9,923 bases of DNA, taken from the NCBI GenBank assembly GCA_027323595.1, contig DAHWBL010000012.1, positions 1 to 9,923 of the forward strand, in the 5' to 3' direction. The DNA is from Acetobacteraceae bacterium. Lineage in GTDB: Bacteria; Pseudomonadota; Alphaproteobacteria; Acetobacterales; Acetobacteraceae. The stretch's first letter is position 1. Every line of letters begins with the position of its first letter. A program made the translations under genes and the position numbers. The notes under the pieces are model-generated. The model was not told the origin of the DNA and did no database searches. It was given only the letters and a program-made list of their open reading frames with translations. Positions 5,718 through 9,923 of the stretch are shown here, piece by piece.

Positions 5718-5722
5718 GGAGG
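5718..5722 (+). promoter_or_regulatory. Shine-Dalgarno for xre, fixing the start at 5730
   Basis: GGAGG lies 7 nt before the ATG at 5730, the best ribosome binding site on the plus strand in this window. A second in-frame ATG at 5745 has a weaker AGGGG (5733-5737) 7 nt upstream, so a shorter product is possible but less favoured. Confidence 0.6.
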
Positions 5723-5729
5723 AAAATCG

Positions 5730-6209
5730 ATGAGGGGATTTGTGATGGCCGAGGATGTTTCACGCTTCGATCCGCCGGCGCCGGAGACCCGCGCCAGCCC
5801 GATCGACGTGCATGTCGGCTCGCGAATCCGCTTGCGCCGGACGCTGCTTGGCATGTCGCAGGAGCGGCTGGGCGAGGCGCTGGGGCTGACCTTCCAGCAG
5901 GTGCAGAAATACGAGCGTGGCATGAACCGTGTTTCCGCGTCACGGCTGTTCGATCTCGGCCGGATTCTGGATGTGCCGATCAGCTTTTTCTATGACGAGA
6001 TGTCCGGTGCTGCCCCGGCCGCCGCCCCGGCGATCCAATTGCCGGTGGCGGGCCTGGCCGAGGCGCAGGAGGGGTTCGCGCCCGCCGATGAAAACCTGAA
6101 TCGGCGCGAGACGTTGGAGCTGGTGCGCGCTTATTATCGGATCACCGACGCGGCGGTTCGCAAGCGCGTTTTCGAACTGATCAAATCGATGGGACCGATC
6201 GACGCTTGA
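5730..6209 (+). CDS. XRE-family regulator, PhrR/PraR-like
   Basis: This 159-residue cytoplasmic DNA-binding protein has an HTH_3 domain at about 27-88: VGSRIRLRRTLLGMSQERLGE, then the recognition helix TFQQVQKYERG, and ISFFYDEM. An alanine/proline-rich linker (93-120) leads to a conserved C-terminal helix ETLELVRAYYRITDAAVRKRVFELIKSM. This layout, and the position directly behind lnt, match the alphaproteobacterial regulator known as PhrR in Sinorhizobium (low-pH and stress induced) and PraR in Azorhizobium and Rhizobium (biofilm, quorum sensing, reb repression). The function here is inferred from that relationship only. The gene has its own leader and candidate promoter rather than overlapping lnt. 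The metK-trmB genes that often follow are missing; instead dnaQ converges 24 bp away. Confidence 0.88.
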   Translation: MRGFVMAEDVSRFDPPAPETRASPIDVHVGSRIRLRRTLLGMSQERLGEALGLTFQQVQKYERGMNRVSASRLFDLGRILDVPISFFYDEMSGAAPAAAPAIQLPVAGLAEAQEGFAPADENLNRRETLELVRAYYRITDAAVRKRVFELIKSMGPIDA

Positions 6210-6233
6210 GGCGGTTCACCCGCGCCGGGACGA

Positions 6234-6923
6234 TCACGACCGCCAAAGCGGCTCCTTCATCCGGTCGAGCAGGCGTTCGTGAGCGGCGGCTTCCAAGTCG
6301 GTGACCTGCATTGGATGCGGCACCCGTTCGCCGACCGGTGCGTATTGGGCGACCGTGGCCTGCTTTGTCGCTACTTCGAGGGTGAGGCCGCGCTGCCGGC
6401 CGCCGGTGAGCTCGATATAGACATCCGCGAGCAGGCGGCAATCGAGCAGGGCATTATGCGTGCCGCGTTCCGATAAATCGATCTCGAAGCGCCGACACAG
6501 CGCATCGAGGCTGTTTGGCATGCCGGGAAACCGCCGCCGCGCCAGCGCATAGGTGTCGACCATGCGGGTGCGATCGAGCGATGGCAGATTAACCCGCGCC
6601 AGCTCCGCGTCGATGAAGCCGAAATCGAACGCGGCGTTATGCGCGATCAGAGCGTCAACCGGGCCGATGAATTCCAGGAACGCGTCCGCGATCTCGGCGA
6701 ACCGCGGCTTTCCCTTCAGGTCCGACCAGGTGAAGCCATGCACGCGGGTGGCATCGGCGGGGATGTCGCGCTCCGGGTCGATCAGTGCGTGAAACTGCCG
6801 GCCGGTGGGAAGGTCGTTGTCCAGCTCCAGGCAGGCGATCTCGATCACGCGGTCGCCGTGCAGCGGATCGATGCCGGTGGTTTCGGTGTCAAAGACGATG
6901 CTGCGTTTGAGAATGGAGGTCAT
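6234..6923 (-). CDS. dnaQ: DnaQ, DNA polymerase III epsilon subunit (3'-5' exonuclease)
   Basis: This is the proofreading exonuclease of the replicative polymerase, 229 residues, normal for the family. All DEDDh catalytic residues are present: Asp12 and Glu14 (VFDTETTGID), Asp100 (IAHNAAFDFGFID), His156 and Asp161 (HNALLDCRLLADVY). The exonuclease domain covers about 7-172. The remaining tail (173-229) is the flexible segment that in E. coli contacts the alpha polymerase subunit. The start is supported by AAGGCAAGG just upstream. It follows coaE with only 12 nt between them, an arrangement common in Alphaproteobacteria, and is the last gene of the minus-strand operon. The 24-bp gap to the convergent xre stop has a GC stem (GCGG/CCGC) but no T run, so no terminator is called. 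Confidence 0.96.
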   Translation of the reverse strand: MTSILKRSIVFDTETTGIDPLHGDRVIEIACLELDNDLPTGRQFHALIDPERDIPADATRVHGFTWSDLKGKPRFAEIADAFLEFIGPVDALIAHNAAFDFGFIDAELARVNLPSLDRTRMVDTYALARRRFPGMPNSLDALCRRFEIDLSERGTHNALLDCRLLADVYIELTGGRQRGLTLEVATKQATVAQYAPVGERVPHPMQVTDLEAAAHERLLDRMKEPLWRS

Positions 6924-6935
6924 GGCCTTGCCTTG

Positions 6936-7529
6936 TCAGCGCGTGTCACGAAGTCGGTCAAGCAGCCGCGCCAGTTGCGCCTGCGCATACCGCCGCGACA
7001 GGCCGGTCTTGATAACATAATCCGCCCGTCGGCAGCGTTGCCGATCGGGCAATTGCCGCGCCAGGACGGCGTCGATCTGCTCGGTGGTGAGCGCTCGACG
7101 GGCCCGCACCCGCGCGCGCTGCACCGGGCCCGGCGCGGAGACCGCCATCACCTGATCGACCCTGCGCGCGCCGCCGGTCTCGAACAGCAACGGTATGTCC
7201 AGCACCGCGATCGTCGCGCCATGACGCCGCGCGCGTGCGACGAACGCGCGCTCGCATGCGCGCACCATCGGATGCATCACCGCTTCCAATCGTTGCAGCG
7301 CGCGTGGATCGCCAAGTGCCACCGCGCGCAGCCTGTCACGGTCCAGCCGGGCGTCGCGCACCGTTCCCGGAAAGGCCGCCTCGATTGCTGGCAGCGCGCG
7401 ACCGCCGGGCTGTTGCAGCGCATGCACCGCCGCGTCGGCATCGAACACCGGGATGTGTTGTTGGCGAAGCAGTTTGGCGATGGTTGATTTGCCCATTGCG
7501 ATGCCGCCGGTCAGCCCGATTATTTTCAC
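6936..7529 (-). CDS. coaE: CoaE, dephospho-CoA kinase
   Basis: CoaE phosphorylates the 3'-hydroxyl of dephospho-CoA with ATP, the last step of coenzyme A synthesis. With the GTG at 7529 the protein is 197 residues, the usual size, and opens with the family's first strand VKIIGLTGG. The P-loop is GGIAMGKS (residues 8-15), an alphaproteobacterial variant of GGIGSGKS. The DAD motif (30-32), VMHPMVRA, VLDIPLLFETG and ADYVI complete the family pattern. The start is uncertain. The GTG has AAGGG 8 nt upstream (and GGAGG too close, at 2 nt). An ATG at 7568 overlaps the aapP stop as ATGA and an ATG at 7556 lies between; either would add a 13- or 9-residue basic extension without family support. It is cotranscribed with dnaQ downstream and probably with aapQMP upstream. 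Confidence 0.93.
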   Translation of the reverse strand: MKIIGLTGGIAMGKSTIAKLLRQQHIPVFDADAAVHALQQPGGRALPAIEAAFPGTVRDARLDRDRLRAVALGDPRALQRLEAVMHPMVRACERAFVARARRHGATIAVLDIPLLFETGGARRVDQVMAVSAPGPVQRARVRARRALTTEQIDAVLARQLPDRQRCRRADYVIKTGLSRRYAQAQLARLLDRLRDTR

Positions 7530-7564
7530 GTCCTCCGCCCTTCGCGTTCGCGCCATTTGGCGGC

Positions 7565-8308
7565 TCATCCGGCATGGACGATCCTGCCCAGAAAGTCGCG
7601 CAGCCGCTGGGTCTGAGGATCGTCGAACAGGCTGGCCGGTATGCCCTGCTCCAGTATTTGCCCATCATCCATGAAAATCATCCGGTCCGCCACGCGGCGC
7701 GCGAAGCCCATTTCGTGTGTGACCACCACCATGGTCATGCCCGTCTGGGCAAGTTCGATCATGCAATCCAGAACCTCCTGGATCATTTCCGGATCGAGCG
7801 CGGAGGTGGGTTCGTCAAACAGCATGATGCGTGGCTGCATCGCGAGCGCACGCGCGATCGCGACGCGCTGCTGCTGCCCGCCGGATAATTGGGCCGGGTA
7901 TTTATGCGCCTGTTCGGGAATGCGGACCCGCTCCAGAAACGACATCGCCAGCGCTTCGGCCTCGGCCGCGCCAATGCCGGGCACCCGCATCGGCGTGAGC
8001 GTGCAATTTTGCAGGACGGTCAGATGGGGGAAAAGATTGAAGTTCTGGAACACCATCCCGACATGTCGGCGGACCGTGCGTAGGGCCGCGATGTCGTCGG
8101 TCAATTCCACGCCGTCCACGGTGATCTGGCCCGAATCATGCCGCTCCAGCCGGTTGAGACAGCGAATGAGGGTGCTCTTGCCCGAACCGGACGGCCCGCA
8201 GACCACAACCCGTTCGCCGGACGCGACCTGCAACGAGATGTCGCGCAGCGCGACATGCGCGCCGTAGGATTTGCGCACATGCTCCATCACGATCGCCGCA
8301 CCGGTCAT
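7565..8308 (-). CDS. aapP: AapP-like ATPase of polar amino acid ABC importer
   Basis: This 247-residue ATP-binding subunit powers amino acid uptake from the cytoplasmic face of the inner membrane. Every ABC motif is intact: Walker A GPSGSGKST (38-46), Q-loop Gln88 in VFQNFNLFPH, signature LSGGQ (141-145), Walker B IMLFDE (161-166, Glu166 catalytic), D-loop SALD and switch His198 in VTHEM. The Q-loop sequence FQNFNLFPH and the overall length are typical of the GlnQ/AapP/BztD group rather than branched-chain or peptide systems. GGAGG (8313-8317 on this strand) is 4 nt before the ATG, and the ATG overlaps the aapM stop as ATGA. Specificity (general L-amino acid, glutamate or glutamine) is decided by the binding protein, which is not in the window. 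Confidence 0.94.
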   Translation of the reverse strand: MTGAAIVMEHVRKSYGAHVALRDISLQVASGERVVVCGPSGSGKSTLIRCLNRLERHDSGQITVDGVELTDDIAALRTVRRHVGMVFQNFNLFPHLTVLQNCTLTPMRVPGIGAAEAEALAMSFLERVRIPEQAHKYPAQLSGGQQQRVAIARALAMQPRIMLFDEPTSALDPEMIQEVLDCMIELAQTGMTMVVVTHEMGFARRVADRMIFMDDGQILEQGIPASLFDDPQTQRLRDFLGRIVHAG

Positions 8309-9327
8309 GTCGCCTCCAGTCTGCGCGAGGATGCCGACAGGAAAAGACTGAACCCGAGATAGACCGCGCCGAGCGCCAGATAGACCTCGTTGCCAAATCC
8401 CTGCCAGGCCGGATCGGCAAGCGCGACCTTTCCGGCGGTGAGGAAATCAAGAATGCCAACGATCAGAACCAGCGACGTGTCCTTGAACAGTCCGGTGAAG
8501 ATATTGACCAAGGATGGTATCACCAGACGCAGCGCCTGCGGCAAAATGATCCGCCGTTGGGTCTGCCAATAGGATAGTCCTAATGCTTCGGCGGCCTCAA
8601 ATTGACCCTGGGGCAATGCCTGCAGGCCGCCGCGGACGGCTTCGGCCAGGTAGGCCGCGGCGAACAGAATGATCACCACCTGGACACGCACGAGCTTGTC
8701 GAAATTCATGCCGGCGGGCAGGAACAGCGGCAACATGACGCTTGCCATGAACAACAGGGCCACCAGGGGAACGCCGCGAATGACCTCGATGTAGATCACG
8801 CACAGCAATCGAATGGCTGGCAAGGTGCGCGCGCGGCGCCCAAGAGCAACCAGGACCGCGAGAGGGAACGCAAGGACGCAGCCCACCGACGACAGCAACA
8901 GGGTAATTGGCAAACCACCCCACTGGTCCTGGGGAACCAGCGGCAGCGGGGCGAAGCCACCGCGCATCAAGACCAGCACAAGCGCGAGGGCTGCCACCCA
9001 CAGCCCGGCCAGCGCGGGCCGCCAGCTATAGCGTGAGGCGGACGCACCAAACAGCGCGACGAAAATTCCGATCACGACAGCGGGGCGCCATTGTTGCTCG
9101 TAAGGGTAACGCCCGAACAGGATGAAGCGATATTTTTCCGTCAAAACCGCCCAGCATGCGCCGCCGTCAAGCTGACATTGCTTCGGTCCCGTGTCCCAGC
9201 CGTGTCCGCGGATCACCGCCCAGTCAAACAGCGCCGCCCCGGCTTGCCACAATGCGAGCACGAGAACGATGGTTGCCAGGCCGCTCCACCAATTCCTGGG
9301 ACCGAGCCTTCGCAATGCCGCGATCAT
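8305..9327 (-). CDS. aapM: AapM-like amino acid ABC transporter permease
   Basis: This inner-membrane permease of 340 residues has an N-terminal membrane segment (about 15-35) and a periplasmic stretch with the AapM/YhdY-typical pattern around Cys51, Cys58-Trp59, KYRFILFGRYPYEQQWRP (65-82). Two further segments follow (83-95 and 105-121), then the core permease domain (about 135-332). The EAA loop that docks the ATPase is at 242-264 (EAAEALGLSYWQTQRRIILP), followed by FKDTSLV. I chose the ATG at 9327, which overlaps the aapQ stop as ATGA. An ATG three codons earlier (9336) is possible. The open frame reaching back to 9633 is an out-of-frame extension antisense to nothing real and lies inside aapQ. 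Stop/start overlaps on both sides show a tightly coupled transporter operon. Confidence 0.93.
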   Translation of the reverse strand: MIAALRRLGPRNWWSGLATIVLVLALWQAGAALFDWAVIRGHGWDTGPKQCQLDGGACWAVLTEKYRFILFGRYPYEQQWRPAVVIGIFVALFGASASRYSWRPALAGLWVAALALVLVLMRGGFAPLPLVPQDQWGGLPITLLLSSVGCVLAFPLAVLVALGRRARTLPAIRLLCVIYIEVIRGVPLVALLFMASVMLPLFLPAGMNFDKLVRVQVVIILFAAAYLAEAVRGGLQALPQGQFEAAEALGLSYWQTQRRIILPQALRLVIPSLVNIFTGLFKDTSLVLIVGILDFLTAGKVALADPAWQGFGNEVYLALGAVYLGFSLFLSASSRRLEAT

Positions 9328-9923
9328 CGTGCCCATCGCCGTGCAAGGACGCGCTCGATGCTGCCGACGCAGGCACTCGTGATGAGGCTGATGGACAGGA
9401 AGAACGCCATGATCAGTGTGATGGTCTCGATTGATTGTCCGGTCTGGTTCAAGGTGGTTTCGCCGATCGACATCACGTCCTGATATCCGATTGCGACGGC
9501 CAGTGTCGTGTTCTTGGTGAGGTTGAGATATTCGCCGACCAGCGGCGGCAAGATAACCCGCATCGCCTGCGGAAATATGATGCGCCGCACCGTCGGCAAC
9601 CAACCGATGCCCAGCGCACTGGCCGCTTCCCATTGCCCTTTTGGCACTGCCTGCAGTCCGGAGCGAACGATTTCTGCGATATAGGCGGAGGTATAGATCA
9701 CCAACCCGACGACCAGTGCCAGGAACTCCGGCGTCAGCGTGACGCCACCGACAAAATTGAAGCCGCGCAAGTGCGGGCGATCAATGTTGGGAAGCGCGTC
9801 TGGCACGAGCAGCGCAATGATCGGAAAAATCAACAGCAGCAAAAGAAGATATCGCGAGAACCGAATCGCCGAGAGTGTCACGACGGCCACCAACATCGCA
9901 GCCGCAAGCAGATGCTGGTCCCA
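9324..9923 (-). CDS. aapQ: AapQ-like amino acid ABC transporter permease (C-terminal part, 5' end outside window)
   Basis: The frame is open from the window edge at 9923 to the TGA at 9326-9324, giving 199 residues. The ATG at 9896 is internal, because homologues are about 400 residues long and the nine codons before it (beginning W-D-Q) read through. The visible part has membrane segments near residues 5-20 and 25-42. It then has the AapQ-typical FNFVGGVTLTPEFLALVVGL and IYTSAYIAEIVRSGLQAVPKG. The EAA loop is WEAASALGIGWLPTVRRIIFP, followed by LTKNTTLAVAIGYQDV. It pairs with AapM to form the heterodimeric channel. In rhizobia the order is aapJ-Q-M-P, so the binding-protein gene aapJ is expected just to the right of the window. 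The stop overlaps the aapM start. Confidence 0.93.
   Translation of the reverse strand, partial: WDQHLLAAAMLVAVVTLSAIRFSRYLLLLLLIFPIIALLVPDALPNIDRPHLRGFNFVGGVTLTPEFLALVVGLVIYTSAYIAEIVRSGLQAVPKGQWEAASALGIGWLPTVRRIIFPQAMRVILPPLVGEYLNLTKNTTLAVAIGYQDVMSIGETTLNQTGQSIETITLIMAFFLSISLITSACVGSIERVLARRWAR

Noticed and set aside
6210..6233. Bidirectional terminator between xre and dnaQ
   Set aside because: Only a 4-bp GCGG/CCGC stem without a T run is visible. Termination is more likely Rho-dependent or within the neighbouring genes.
6639..7487. A 282-codon plus-strand frame opposite dnaQ and coaE
   Set aside because: It spans the junction of two well-supported genes on the other strand and its translation shows no family features.

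Overview
The window is GC-rich, densely packed alphaproteobacterial chromosome. It most resembles the order Rhodospirillales, probably Acetobacteraceae. That placement is inference from the protein families (an alphaproteobacterial MucR, a Fur lacking the C-x2-C pair, OlsB, an AapQMP-type transporter, and an lnt-xre pair) and from gene order. No plasmid, phage, IS, CRISPR, tRNA or rRNA signature was found.

Left part (1-1533): the 3' end of tsaB runs into rimI with a 6-nt gap, so a tRNA t6A gene sits beside a protein N-acetyltransferase gene. A small TusA/SirA-like sulfur-carrier gene lies on the minus strand. Its 3' end overlaps rimI tail-to-tail by 17 bp. It is divergent from mucR, and the 92-bp mucR/tusA-like gap holds two perfect inverted repeats lying exactly on a good -35/-10 candidate.

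Middle (1534-6209): fur, olsB, a D-2-hydroxyacid dehydrogenase gene and lnt follow on the plus strand with stop/start overlaps at every junction (ATGA, ATGA, TAATG). This is the mark of one translationally coupled operon. It joins a metal-responsive regulator to two envelope acyltransferases: OlsB (ornithine lipid) and Lnt (lipoprotein N-acylation). After an AT-richer 186-bp gap comes an XRE regulator of the PhrR/PraR type. The lnt-xre adjacency is widespread in Alphaproteobacteria, but the metK-trmB pair that often follows is absent.

Right part (6234-9923, minus strand): reading leftward, the order is aapQ (5' end beyond the window), aapM, aapP, coaE, dnaQ. The first three encode the two permeases and the ATPase of a polar amino acid ABC importer. 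They are followed almost without a gap by CoA biosynthesis (coaE) and the DNA polymerase III proofreading subunit (dnaQ). The operon converges on the xre gene with a 24-bp gap.

The genes themselves belong to known families, and I see no wholly novel system. The points worth a second look are regulatory and contextual: the palindromic mucR promoter, a MucR with a stripped zinc finger, the coupled fur-olsB-dehydrogenase-lnt operon, dyads upstream of xre, and the transporter operon fused upstream of coaE-dnaQ. The longest stretches without a gene are 5544-5729 and 1534-1700; none exceeds 300 bases.
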